Assembly (NCBI GenBank): GCA_045562555.1
Contig: JBJKVO010000015.1
Location: 310,001 to 374,000 of the forward strand
From: UBA2588 sp002339805
Lineage (GTDB): Bacteria; Chloroflexota; Dehalococcoidia; Lucifugimonadales; UBA3495
DNA: 64,000 bases
Direction of reading: 5' to 3'
In this document: positions 1-8,176 of the stretch, piece by piece
Layout of the letters: every line of letters begins with the position of its first letter
Position numbering within the stretch: position 1 is the first letter of the stretch
Translations under genes and position numbers: made by a program
Notes under the pieces: model-generated
Databases searched by the model: none
What the model was told of the DNA's origin: nothing
Seen by the model: the letters and a program-made list of their open reading frames with translations, nothing else

Positions 1-888
1 CTTTTTGGCTTCAATCATTAAATGAATTAGTTCAGGGGAATGTGGATTAAGGCTATTGATGTCAAAGTTTTCTAAAATATTTAATTCTTGCAGTAAAATA
101 TGGCCACTCGAATTTGGAGGGGATTCATAAACTGTGTACCCGTTGTAAGTTGTTGATATAGGTAATTCTGTTCTAGAAGTGCAAGCACTGAAGTCATCTT
201 GAGTAATCAATCCCTCATGTTTACTGATAAATTCAACTAATGCTTTGCCGATACTTCCGTTGTAAAATGCGCCTCTGCCTTCTGATGCTAGCGTTTTTAA
301 GGTTTCACTGAGGTTTTTTTGCACGAGGATTTCTCCTGGGTTTAAAGGGACTCCGTTTCGAGTAAATATTTTTTGAGAATCTTCAAATGAACATAGCATA
401 GAGTCTTCGCCGATCGCGTTTGATAAGTAATGGGAGACAGGGAACCCTTCTTTTGCTATGCGTATAGAATCTGAGAATGACGTAGAGAGTTCTAATGATG
501 CATATTTTTCATAAGCATCGAACCAAGCATGGATTAATCCTGGTGTGGAGACGGATAGGATTCCTTTAGATGGAATTCCTGTGTCTTTAAACAACTTTGG
601 GTCGGCTTTGAATGGAGCTGCACCTGTACCGTTGATTATTTCAATTGAATCTGTGTCCTTCCAGTAAACCATTATGTATCCATCACCGCCAAGTCCAGAC
701 ATCATTGGCTCCACCACTGATAAAGTAGAAGCTACAGCCAGCGCTGCGTCTACTGCATTTCCACCATTTCTCATCACGTTTATACCTGCTTCGGATGCTA
801 GAGGGTGGCCTGATGCAACCATGCCATTTAGTCCCATAATCACGGGTCTAAAACTTTCAGAATTCTTTCCATGAGGTGAGTTTTTCAT
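1..888 (-). CDS. ggt: Gamma-glutamyltransferase, N-terminal part (cut by window edge)
   Basis: This reading frame starts at the ATG at 888 and stays open for 296 codons to base 1, so the gene continues off the left edge. The translation has hallmarks of the gamma-glutamyltranspeptidase N-terminal (large subunit) region: MVASGHPLASEAGINVMRNG near residues 23-42, then GGNAVDAALA, EPMMSGLGGDGYIMV, and later a PPNSSGHILLQ stretch. Family members cleave the gamma-glutamyl bond of glutathione and related amides and mature by autocleavage at a Thr. That Thr and the small subunit lie outside the window, so activity cannot be judged. No signal peptide is seen (it begins MKNSPHGKNSE), which suggests a cytoplasmic enzyme, as in many GGT-like acylases. 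An intrinsic terminator separates it from the upstream minus-strand gene. Confidence 0.88.
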   Translation of the reverse strand, partial: MKNSPHGKNSESFRPVIMGLNGMVASGHPLASEAGINVMRNGGNAVDAALAVASTLSVVEPMMSGLGGDGYIMVYWKDTDSIEIINGTGAAPFKADPKLFKDTGIPSKGILSVSTPGLIHAWFDAYEKYASLELSTSFSDSIRIAKEGFPVSHYLSNAIGEDSMLCSFEDSQKIFTRNGVPLNPGEILVQKNLSETLKTLASEGRGAFYNGSIGKALVEFISKHEGLITQDDFSACTSRTELPISTTYNGYTVYESPPNSSGHILLQELNILENFDINSLNPHSPELIHLMIEAKK

Positions 889-897
889 ATACATAAA

Positions 898-927
898 TAC
901 AAAAAGGTCTCAGTAATAGAGACCTTT
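898..927 (-). terminator. Intrinsic terminator after the IscA-like gene
   Basis: A perfect 9-bp inverted repeat (AAAGGTCTC at 903-911 and GAGACCTTT at 919-927, 7-nt loop) is followed on the minus strand by a run of T. It lies between the stop of the IscA-like gene (951) and the start of the GGT gene (888), so it should end minus-strand transcription from the former. Confidence 0.8.
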
Positions 928-950
928 CCTTTAATTAGATTTTCGGGTAC

Positions 951-1376
951 TTAATGACCGCCGCAGCCACCACCACCGCAACTACAGCCGCCGCCACCGC
1001 CGCCACAACCGGCTTCGGGTTCGCCACCGCCGCAGCCACCACCGCCGCCGCCGCAGCCACAACCACCGCCACCACAGCCGCCACCGGCACTAGCGTAGAG
1101 AGGATTGTTTATTACAAATCCTACCTGCCCTCCGAAGTTTTCCACGTAGTCAATCGTGGCTTCTTCAAGAAATGGAGCGCTATCAGAATCCATTACGAAA
1201 TCTACTCCATCTAGTGACATCACAGTATCGTCATCTTGGGTTTCTTTTTCCATGGTTAGCATGTATTGAAGTCCTCCATGATCGGCAGGCATTGCCACTA
1301 CCCTTAGAGAACTTGATTGCTCTTCTTGGTCTATAACTTCTTTGAGTTTTTCGATTGCTATTGATGTAACGTTCAT
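951..1376 (-). CDS. IscA/HesB-like protein with Cys/Gly-rich C-terminal tail
   Basis: 141 residues. Residues 1-95 look like the HesB/IscA/ErpA A-type iron-sulfur carrier fold: an SxxAxxxLKE-type first helix, LRVVAMPADHGGLQYML in the place of the usual SGCSGxxY strand, a LDGVDFVMD strand and a FVINNP end. The first of the three canonical ligand cysteines appears replaced by His33. The tail from about residue 98 is almost only Gly and Cys, with eight Cys (101, 106, 108, 115, 124, 131, 133, 138); the CGC at 106-108 matches the canonical pair. The start has an excellent SD (GGAGGAG upstream of 1376). It likely binds an Fe-S cluster or other metal, but the number and type of sites are unknown. It sits alone, with a terminator just after it. 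Confidence 0.8.
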   Translation of the reverse strand: MNVTSIAIEKLKEVIDQEEQSSSLRVVAMPADHGGLQYMLTMEKETQDDDTVMSLDGVDFVMDSDSAPFLEEATIDYVENFGGQVGFVINNPLYASAGGGCGGGGCGCGGGGGGCGGGEPEAGCGGGGGGCSCGGGGCGGH

Positions 1377-1492
1377 GGTGCTCCTCCATTAAAGAGTGCA
1401 TATTATGCAATTTGTTCCTCCTATTGTATATTTATATTGTCCCAGTGGTCAATTCAAATGAATGTATTTAATGGTGGGTAAGACGAGATAAT

Positions 1493-2158
1493 ATGTGTGG
1501 CAGATTCAATTTATCTTATAGTACTAGTGATGTATCAGTTAAATTACCAAACGTTTTATGGGACTTTGACCAGGCTCCTAATTTCAACATAGCTCCATCT
1601 CAACAGATTTCTGTGGTATCTGAATTAAAAGGTGTGTTTACAGGGAGTATCATGCAGTGGGGAATTCCAATTACAACATCTGACGGTAAGACTGCCTTGA
1701 TGAGTAACACAAGAATAGAACGGATACTCCATAAGAACAAATGGAATAAAAGTATGGATAATATATGTTTTATTCCTGCTTCTGGATTTTATGAATGGGA
1801 TAAATTTAGCACTGAAAAGATTCCGTATAATGTTCAATTGCGTGATTCTGAACTGTTTTTAATGGTCGGTATTTGCAGACAGACTTCTTCGTCTTTAAAT
1901 TGTTCCATATTGACATGTTCTGCGAGGCATCCGCTAGGTGACATTCATGATAGATGTCCTGTGGTTCTTCCTTTAAATGCGGATTTGAACGTATCGAATT
2001 CTTCAACTAGGGAATTAGATTTTTTGAATGCTTCATTGGAATTGCAGCCACAAATGGATCTTTTTTTGACTCAAGTATCAACGCGTGTAAACTCTGTTAG
2101 GTTTAATTCTTTTGAATGCTTGATGGAAGATCGTACACAACAGATAAAATTGTTTTAA
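1493..2158 (+). CDS. SRAP-domain protein (HMCES/YedK family)
   Basis: 221 residues, the usual length of a bacterial YedK-like protein. The family caps abasic sites in single-stranded DNA through a thiazolidine bond to Cys2, protecting the lesion at replication forks. The key residues are visible: the protein starts MCGRFN so Cys2 is available after Met removal; the SNTRIERI segment corresponds to the NARxET loop; GFYEW carries the active-site Glu (about residue 101); and DIHDRCP carries the catalytic His (about 152). No partner gene is obvious. The flanking genes (IscA-like protein on the other strand, a flavoprotein downstream) are separately spaced, so it is probably monocistronic. The assignment to the family is firm; the host role is inferred from it. 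Confidence 0.92.
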   Translation: MCGRFNLSYSTSDVSVKLPNVLWDFDQAPNFNIAPSQQISVVSELKGVFTGSIMQWGIPITTSDGKTALMSNTRIERILHKNKWNKSMDNICFIPASGFYEWDKFSTEKIPYNVQLRDSELFLMVGICRQTSSSLNCSILTCSARHPLGDIHDRCPVVLPLNADLNVSNSSTRELDFLNASLELQPQMDLFLTQVSTRVNSVRFNSFECLMEDRTQQIKLF

Positions 2159-2259
2159 CTTTAAGATTTGTGCCATGATAATTGAGTGATAGAATATTTA
2201 TGTGTTAGAACAGAGTAATAGTTTGATTATCAACTTAGATTAATGAAAAGAGGTAAAAA

Positions 2260-3759
2260 ATGGATAATTCATATGATGTAATAGTAGTGGGTGCAGGTAA
2301 TGCTGCACTGAGTGCTGCAATAGCAGCTAAAGAGAACTGCAGTTCAGTGTTGGTATTAGAAAAAGCCCCTGAATATTTTAGAGGTGGGAATACATATTTT
2401 ACCGGTGGGTTAATCAGATTTTCCTTTGACGGGATTGAAGATCTTAAAGAAGTAATTTATGACATGTCAGAAACCGAAGAAAATTCAATAGAAGTTGGTA
2501 GTTATACAGAGGATCAGTTTTATGATGACATGATGCGAGTCACACATGGATTGACGGATCCAGAGCTAGCTCAAATTCTAACTACTCAATCACTTCCAAC
2601 TATGAAATGGCTGACACAGAAAGGCGTAAGATTTGTAATGGCTTTTGGACGACAAGCGTTCAAAGACGGAGATAAGTATAGGTTTTGGGGTGGAGCCATA
2701 GTAGAAGCTGTAGGAGCTGGGAAAGGTCTTTCTGATCAACAATTTGAAGTTTGCAAGCGTGAAGGTATAGAGGTCAGATATGGAGCTGAGGCCAAGAAAT
2801 TAATTCAAGACAATAAAGGAAGAATTTCTGGAATAACGATTTTAGGACCAGATGGCTTCGAAGATATTTCTGCTGGTTCAATTGTTCTTGCTTCTGGTGG
2901 TTTTGAAGCCAATGCTGAAATGAGATCTAGATATTTAGGACCTGGATGGGAAAATGTTAAAGTCAGGGGAGTGCCGTACAACACAGGCGATGGTATCCGA
3001 ATGGCTCTAGAGGTCGGAGCTCAATCCCATGGGCATTACAGTGGTTGCCATGCTGTAGCCTGGGATATGAATGCACCTGCATCCGGAGACAGAAACATCA
3101 CAGAGCTTTACCAAAAACATTCTTACCCGTTTGGATTGATTGTGAATATTAACGGAAAAAGATTTGTAGATGAAGGGTATGACTTCCGGAATTACACATA
3201 CGTAACTTATGGAAGAGCATTAATGGATCAACCTCAAGGGCTAGCGTTTCAAATATTTGATGGCAAAGTACTAGAAAGAAAACTATTGAGAGATGAATAT
3301 AACATCCCAGAAGTAACTAGATTCGAAGCAAACACGATTGAAGAATTAGCGTTGGGTTTGGATATTGACCCCAAGGGCTTAGTCGACGAAATTGAAGCTT
3401 ATAATAAGGCCGTCAGGACTGACATTGAATATAATCCCACAATTAAAGATGGCCGCTGCACCGAAGGCCTTGAAGTTGATAAAACCAACTGGGCAGAAAC
3501 AATAGATCAGCCTCCATATGTTGGATATGCTGTGACTACAGGGATTAGTTTTACTTTTGGGGGAGTTAAGATTAATAACAGAGGTCAAATCATGAATAGT
3601 AGCTTGGAGCCAATACAGGGTCTTTATGCTGCAGGAGAAATGGTCGGAGGCTTATTTTATTATAATTATCCCGGAGGTTCTGGATTGTCTGCTGGTATGA
3701 CTTTTGGTAAATTAGCTGGGGAAACAGCAGGCAGAGACGCCATGGTTTTAAAAGATTAA
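2260..3759 (+). CDS. FAD-dependent tricarballylate dehydrogenase-like flavoprotein
   Basis: 499 residues of the fumarate reductase / succinate dehydrogenase flavoprotein superfamily. The N-terminus has a dinucleotide fold (VIVVGAGNAALSAAIAA) followed by the RGGNTYFTGG segment characteristic of the TcuA-like subgroup; IVLASGGFEAN and the C-terminal GLYAAGEMVGG and PGGSGLSAGMTFG segments complete the FAD site. It has no signal peptide and no haem motif, so it is a soluble cytoplasmic enzyme rather than a secreted fumarate reductase. A good SD (AAAGAGG) precedes the ATG. The substrate is probably a small di- or tricarboxylate or a related compound; TcuA oxidises tricarballylate to aconitate, but the partner TcuB is not nearby, so the exact reaction is unknown. 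Urocanate reductase-like or 3-ketosteroid-dehydrogenase-like enzymes are alternatives. Confidence 0.8.
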   Translation: MDNSYDVIVVGAGNAALSAAIAAKENCSSVLVLEKAPEYFRGGNTYFTGGLIRFSFDGIEDLKEVIYDMSETEENSIEVGSYTEDQFYDDMMRVTHGLTDPELAQILTTQSLPTMKWLTQKGVRFVMAFGRQAFKDGDKYRFWGGAIVEAVGAGKGLSDQQFEVCKREGIEVRYGAEAKKLIQDNKGRISGITILGPDGFEDISAGSIVLASGGFEANAEMRSRYLGPGWENVKVRGVPYNTGDGIRMALEVGAQSHGHYSGCHAVAWDMNAPASGDRNITELYQKHSYPFGLIVNINGKRFVDEGYDFRNYTYVTYGRALMDQPQGLAFQIFDGKVLERKLLRDEYNIPEVTRFEANTIEELALGLDIDPKGLVDEIEAYNKAVRTDIEYNPTIKDGRCTEGLEVDKTNWAETIDQPPYVGYAVTTGISFTFGGVKINNRGQIMNSSLEPIQGLYAAGEMVGGLFYYNYPGGSGLSAGMTFGKLAGETAGRDAMVLKD

Positions 3760-3889
3760 ATATTTACAGGGACTAAAAAAGATCAAGACTTGTCATCAGA
3801 TATATATTGGGATAGACTAGGGCTTGATCCATAGGCTAAGGAATTATTTTAATTATTTAGGATCATAAAGACGGATCGAGAGAGGGAGT

Positions 3890-4072
3890 ATGTTTGACAA
3901 GCAAAGTTTAGACAGTTTGTTTGAAGAGCTCAGAGATGAATTCGAACTGGAACCTGAATGGGAAGAAATAGAACAAGCTGCACACCTTGGAGTTGCTAGG
4001 TCTGATGCAGGCGTAGAACTAGGTGATATTGACGGGCGAGTCGCTGATTTAATAGATAAACACAAGCCTTAA
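3890..4072 (+). CDS. Small acidic hypothetical protein
   Basis: 60 residues, strongly acidic in the first half (FEELRDEFELEPEWEEIEQ) with predicted amphipathic helices and no membrane segment or signal peptide. A purine-rich SD (GAGAGGGAG) lies directly upstream of the ATG. A weak hairpin follows the stop. I do not recognise the family. The strand opposite is also open, but its product is Ser/Pro/Leu-rich in the way typical of a shadow, so I prefer this strand. Nothing around it fixes a role. Confidence 0.55.
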   Translation: MFDKQSLDSLFEELRDEFELEPEWEEIEQAAHLGVARSDAGVELGDIDGRVADLIDKHKP

Positions 4073-4091
4073 TCAAGAGGATTGTGTTTAC

Positions 4092-4112
4092 GATCTGCAT
4101 ACTTTGCAGATC
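4092..4112 (+). terminator. Weak hairpin after the small acidic ORF
   Basis: Perfect 7-bp arms (GATCTGC and GCAGATC) enclose a 7-nt loop, 20 bases after the stop of the 60-residue ORF. The following sequence has only a short T-rich stretch, so it is at best a weak intrinsic terminator. Confidence 0.35.
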
Positions 4113-4255
4113 TTCTGAATTATAGAATTTGTATTGGTGTGACTAGTGTCGTATCGATTCTCCAGAATTCGAGTATAATGTCCAAATCATAACGTATCAA
4201 ATTAGAGCATTATAAACATGTGCCCAAATTCGAATCACATTAAAGAGGAGGACTT

Positions 4256-4600
4256 ATGGAAATAACAAGAGCTGAAACCGGTGCACGAATGAGTAGGAGT
4301 GTTGTTCATAACGGAGTAGTATATTTGGCTGGAACAACTGGAACAGGTTATGAAAGCATTACTACTCAAACTACAGAAATATTATCTAAAGTCGATGAAT
4401 TATTGAAGAATGCAGGATCTGACAAATCCAAATTGTTACGTGCTGAGATATGGCTAGATGACATGCGGTATTTTGATGAAATGAATGCCGTATGGGATGC
4501 ATGGATACCTGAAGGATGTGCCCCTGCAAGAGCATGTGGCTCAGCTCATCTCGCTAGGGCAGGTGTATGGGTCGAGATAATTCTCACTGCTGCAGTATAA
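4256..4600 (+). CDS. RidA/YjgF family enamine/imine deaminase
   Basis: 114 residues, close to the usual 120-130 of RidA. RidA proteins hydrolyse reactive 2-aminoacrylate and other enamine/imine intermediates released by PLP enzymes. The family pattern is clear: SVVHNGVVYLAGTTG (second strand), a QTTEILSKVDELLKNAG helix, AEIWLDDM, and the C-terminal PARACG in which the Arg is the carboxylate-binding residue, followed by the VEIILTAAV strand. An AGAGGAGG-type SD precedes the ATG. A good -10 element (TATAAT, 4174-4179) lies about 80 bases upstream but I could not pair it with a convincing -35. A tRNA-Gly gene follows within 10 bases and may be co-transcribed. Confidence 0.88.
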   Translation: MEITRAETGARMSRSVVHNGVVYLAGTTGTGYESITTQTTEILSKVDELLKNAGSDKSKLLRAEIWLDDMRYFDEMNAVWDAWIPEGCAPARACGSAHLARAGVWVEIILTAAV

Positions 4601-4608
4601 ATCTGAGT

Positions 4609-4683
4609 GCGGGCGTAACTCAGTGGTAGAGTGTTTGCTTCCCAAGCAAAAAGTCGAGGGTTCGAATCCCTTCGCCCGCTCCA
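4609..4683 (+). tRNA. tRNA-Gly (anticodon CCC)
   Basis: Cloverleaf drawn by eye: acceptor GCGGGCG (4609-4615) pairs with CGCCCGC (4673-4679), the anticodon stem TTTGC/GCAAA encloses the loop TTCCCAA giving anticodon CCC, and the T arm contains GGTTCGAATCC. The CCA end is encoded (4681-4683). It reads GGG glycine codons. Its start lies 8 bases after the ridA stop. Confidence 0.95.
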
Positions 4684-4713
4684 GTATTTTATAATACTTA
4701 GCTAGGAGCTGAT

Positions 4714-5181
4714 ATGGGAATACTCAATGAAGATATGAAGAGGATGATTCGTCAGCAAAGAATGGGATTCATTGCCACGGTTTCTCCTGAAGGATTACCA
4801 AATCTTTCTCCTAAAGGAACGACTGCAGTCTGGGATGACGACCACTTGGTTTTTGCTGATTTAGGATCTCCGGACACAATCAGAAATCTTAGAGAAAATC
4901 CAGATTGTGAGATCAACATATTGGATTATTTTGTAAGAAAAGGATATTCCTTTAAAGGGAAAGGACAAATTCTGACAGAAGGTGATTTATTTGATCAAAT
5001 TCATGAGTCGGTAACAGCTAACAGAAGTGGTAGAGCCTATCCCAGTGGACGATACGTTCTAATACAAATCACAGAAGCAAATGTCTTGGTGTCGCCAGGT
5101 TATTCTTCAGGTAAGACTGAATCTGAAATGAGAGAGGAATGGGAAAATCATTGGTCATCAGTTCAGTTAGAGAATTCATGA
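4714..5181 (+). CDS. Pyridoxamine 5'-phosphate oxidase-family (PPOX) flavoprotein
   Basis: 155 residues with the split-barrel FMN-binding pattern: GFIATVSPEGLPNLSPKGTT at residues 18-37, WDDDHLVFADL, then NPDCEINILD and a KGKGQILTEG strand. Family members bind FMN or F420 and act as small oxidoreductases; many are annotated only as 'pyridoxamine 5'-phosphate oxidase family' and do not make PLP. The length and motif order fit the stand-alone short class rather than PdxH. A strong SD (AGGAG) precedes the ATG, 30 bases after the tRNA. The substrate is unknown. Confidence 0.8.
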   Translation: MGILNEDMKRMIRQQRMGFIATVSPEGLPNLSPKGTTAVWDDDHLVFADLGSPDTIRNLRENPDCEINILDYFVRKGYSFKGKGQILTEGDLFDQIHESVTANRSGRAYPSGRYVLIQITEANVLVSPGYSSGKTESEMREEWENHWSSVQLENS

Positions 5182-5196
5182 GATCTTAAATTACTG

Positions 5197-5586
5197 ATGA
5201 ATAATTCAAAGATAAACTTGTACGTGATTCTTCTGTTAATTAATGTGCATTTTCCTAAATCTGCTTTCCAAATTCAACAATTAATGACTTTGTGGGAAGA
5301 TAAAATTCTAAATCTGCTGCCTGGATCTATTCGTGGAAAGGAAATAGCTTCTGATTATGAAAATAATCCTCTATGGAAAACAAGGATTGTTGTGGCGATA
5401 ACAGAATTGCAGGAATTAAGCTACATCAAAAGATTGAGTCCGTACAGTATGCAATATCAGAGATACGCTATTACTGATTTGGGAGTTCAGGATATGTCTG
5501 ATCCTGATCTGGAATTTAAAAATAATTTGTCTGGTGATGATATTACGTTAACATTGGAGATTGAGAAGTTTCTTGGAAATATATAG
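5197..5586 (+). CDS. Hypothetical protein, possibly winged-helix
   Basis: 129 residues, lying 15 bases after the PPOX gene and 48 bases before secA. The middle (IRGKEIASDYENNPLWKTR, then ITELQELSYIKRL and YQRYAITDLGVQDM) has the helix-helix-wing rhythm of winged-helix proteins, in which a Y.ITDLG ending is common, but the match is by eye only. No SD stands out at the ATG, so translation may depend on coupling or a different start. There is no signal peptide or clear membrane segment; the Ile/Leu-rich stretch at residues 7-16 is short. I do not recognise the family. Confidence 0.5.
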   Translation: MNNSKINLYVILLLINVHFPKSAFQIQQLMTLWEDKILNLLPGSIRGKEIASDYENNPLWKTRIVVAITELQELSYIKRLSPYSMQYQRYAITDLGVQDMSDPDLEFKNNLSGDDITLTLEIEKFLGNI

Positions 5587-5634
5587 TCAGAATCATAGTG
5601 ATTATTTGAAAATAAATATAAAATATATTGAGAT

Positions 5635-8175
5635 ATGGTTACATTATTTAAAAAATTAACTGGTGATAATAAGGTCATTAAGCGTGCTCAAAAATTGGTT
5701 GAACAGATTAATGCGCTGGAACAAGATTTTACGAATTTGTCCGAAAGCCAAATTCTAAATAAAGCTAATGAGCTTAAATCTAATATTACCAATGGGGAAA
5801 GCCTGGATGATGTTTTAGTCCCTGCATTCGCTTTAGTTAGAGAAGCATCTAAAAGGACTTTAGGCCAGAGGCATTATGATGTACAGCTGATTGGAGGAAT
5901 AGCCCTCCATAGTGGTCAAATTGCAGAAATGAAAACGGGAGAAGGGAAGACTTTGGTTGCAACTTTGCCCGCGTTTTTGAATGCATTGAATATGTCAGTA
6001 CATATTGTAACTGTGAATGATTATCTGGCTATTAGAGATGCGGAATGGATGGGGCCTATTTATTCGTTGTTAGGGTTAACAGTAGGATGCCTTCAGCATG
6101 ATAGCGCTTATGTGTATGATCCTGATTCCACTACGAACATGAAATTAGTAGACCGCTCTGTAGCATATGATTCAGACATATTGTATGGGACAAATAATGA
6201 ATTTGGGTTCGATTATCTTAGAGATAATATGAGCGTGGAAAGCGAGCAGAGAGTTCAGAACAGATTGGAATTCGCGATTGTGGATGAAGTTGACAACATT
6301 TTAATTGATGAAGCGCGGACTCCTTTAATTATCAGCGGCCCAGCTGAGGAACCTGTAAATTTATACGGCCAATTTTCTAAACTGTCTACTCGACTCAGAG
6401 AGAATGAAGATTTCGTGGTTGATGAAAAAACGCAAGGAACCTCATTGACACAGGAAGGGATACAAAAATTCGAACAATGGTTGAAAGTAGATAATCTATA
6501 TGAACCGGATAACTTTCATTTGGTGCATTTTGCAGAGAATTCAGTAGTAGCACAATTTTCTAAACAAAAGAATAGAGATTATGTTGTCCGTGATGGTGAA
6601 GTGGTAATTGTCGATGAATTTACTGGACGGTTACAATATGGGAGGCGCTGGTCAGATGGTCTGCATCAAGCAGTAGAAGCCAAAGAAGGGCTGCGAATTC
6701 AGAAAGAAAGTATAACTTATGCGACTATTACGTTGCAGAATTATTTCAGACTTTATAAGAAATTATCTGGCATGACGGGAACTGCTTTGACTGAATCGGA
6801 TGAGTTTTATCAAATATATGGCCTGGAAGTGACAGAAATACCTACGAATTTACCGACTCAAAGAGAAGATCAAAGTGATCTGGTGTTTCAAAATTCCAAA
6901 TCCAAATGGGCTGCAATTGTAGAAGATATAGCGTCAACCTATGAAACAAGCAGACCAATTTTGATCGGGACTGCTTCGATAGATGATTCGGAATATCTAA
7001 GTGATCGACTAAAGAAAAGAGGAATACCTCATAATGTGCTAAATGCTAAAAACCATGCAAATGAGTCTGAAATCATTGCTGGAGCGGGGCAATTGGGAGC
7101 AGTCACAGTGTCTACTAATATGGCAGGAAGAGGTACAGATATAGTACTTGGCGGTAAGTCTGATAGCACTGAAAAATGGGATTCTGAACATGAATCTGTA
7201 ATAGGATTAGGAGGGCTTCATGTAATTGGTGTCGAGCATTACGATTCCAGAAGAATAGACAATCAGTTGCGTGGTAGAGCTGGTAGACAAGGTGATCCTG
7301 GAACTTCTCAATTTTATGTTTCTTTAGAAGATGATTTAATGCAAAGATTTGGAGGGGAACGAATCAAATCGGTGATGAGCTGGACGGGGTTAGAAGAAGA
7401 TATTCCTATAGAAAACAAGCTTATAACTCGTTCTATCAGAGGTGCGCAAGTTAAAGTTGAAGGTTATCACTTTGATATTAGAAAACATCTATTAAATTAT
7501 GATGATGTTCTTAATAATCAGAGAACAGTTATTTACCAAGAGCGCAATGACATATTAGATTCGTCTGAATTAAAAAATAAAATTAAAACTTTGTTGCGCG
7601 ATGAATATGATGCAATGGTTGATCAACACCTGTCGGGACATAACAGTGACTTTTGGGATTATGACGCTTTTTATGCAGAATTGAGTGCTATTAGTACTGT
7701 CCCACAAGAAATTGATGAAGAAGAATCGTTAGCGCAACTTGATCAAAAATATGTTAAAGATGTACTGCATACGCACTCTGAGGAAGTTTATTCAGAGAAA
7801 GAACAAGAGTTGACCCAGGATAATATGAGTATAGCTTCCAGGATATTGTTGCTTAAATCAATTGACACCAGATGGTTATCTCACTTAACTACTATGGAAA
7901 ACTTAAGGACTGGAGTTGGATTACATGCGTACGGTCAGCGAGATCCTCTGATTGTTTATAAAACAGAGGGTTTTAAGTTGTTTACTGATTTATTAAGCCG
8001 GATCCGGTCGGATATGCTTAGAAGCTTGTTTAATGTCCATATGGATACTGGACAGACTCCAGTACCAAGACAAAAAAATACTAAACTCGCGATTGACGCT
8101 TCTGGAAAGAAAATAGGTCGTAATGAATCATGTCCATGCGGAAGCGGGAAGAAATATAAGCGGTGCTGTGGTTAA
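5635..8175 (+). CDS. secA: Preprotein translocase ATPase SecA
   Basis: 846 residues, typical for SecA. It is the ATP-driven motor that pushes unfolded preproteins through SecYEG. Visible features: EMKTGEGKTL (Walker A), HIVTVNDYLAIRDAEWM, YGTNNEFGFDYLRDNM, the DEVDNILIDEARTPLIISG Walker B region, VDEFTGRLQYGRRWSDGLHQ, the TGTALTES motif, the second nucleotide-binding domain with TNMAGRGTDI and QLRGRAGRQGDPG, and the C-terminal zinc tail CPCGSGKKYKRCC. The SD is weak (a TTGAGAT stretch). The end is one base from the end of convergent copA, leaving no room for a separate terminator. Confidence 0.98.
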   Translation: MVTLFKKLTGDNKVIKRAQKLVEQINALEQDFTNLSESQILNKANELKSNITNGESLDDVLVPAFALVREASKRTLGQRHYDVQLIGGIALHSGQIAEMKTGEGKTLVATLPAFLNALNMSVHIVTVNDYLAIRDAEWMGPIYSLLGLTVGCLQHDSAYVYDPDSTTNMKLVDRSVAYDSDILYGTNNEFGFDYLRDNMSVESEQRVQNRLEFAIVDEVDNILIDEARTPLIISGPAEEPVNLYGQFSKLSTRLRENEDFVVDEKTQGTSLTQEGIQKFEQWLKVDNLYEPDNFHLVHFAENSVVAQFSKQKNRDYVVRDGEVVIVDEFTGRLQYGRRWSDGLHQAVEAKEGLRIQKESITYATITLQNYFRLYKKLSGMTGTALTESDEFYQIYGLEVTEIPTNLPTQREDQSDLVFQNSKSKWAAIVEDIASTYETSRPILIGTASIDDSEYLSDRLKKRGIPHNVLNAKNHANESEIIAGAGQLGAVTVSTNMAGRGTDIVLGGKSDSTEKWDSEHESVIGLGGLHVIGVEHYDSRRIDNQLRGRAGRQGDPGTSQFYVSLEDDLMQRFGGERIKSVMSWTGLEEDIPIENKLITRSIRGAQVKVEGYHFDIRKHLLNYDDVLNNQRTVIYQERNDILDSSELKNKIKTLLRDEYDAMVDQHLSGHNSDFWDYDAFYAELSAISTVPQEIDEEESLAQLDQKYVKDVLHTHSEEVYSEKEQELTQDNMSIASRILLLKSIDTRWLSHLTTMENLRTGVGLHAYGQRDPLIVYKTEGFKLFTDLLSRIRSDMLRSLFNVHMDTGQTPVPRQKNTKLAIDASGKKIGRNESCPCGSGKKYKRCCG

Positions 8176-8176
8176 T

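Noticed and set aside
954..1085. GC-rich repetitive DNA that could be taken as a tandem repeat or minisatellite
   Set aside because: It has no fixed unit length. It is explained as Gly/Cys codons of the IscA-like tail.
954..1214. Plus-strand ORF rich in Ala and Thr opposite the IscA-like tail
   Set aside because: It is the antisense of Gly/Cys codons in the real minus-strand gene, and its low complexity comes from those repeated GC-rich codons.
3781..3829. Inverted repeat GATCAAG ... CTTGATC with a long spacer after the flavoprotein gene
   Set aside because: The 35-base loop and short arms make a terminator or operator unlikely; no T tract follows.
4217..4264. Short ORF (MCPNSNHIK...) overlapping the ridA start
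   Set aside because: It has no SD and only 15 codons, and the overlap is explained by the ridA SD region. A leader role is possible but unsupported.
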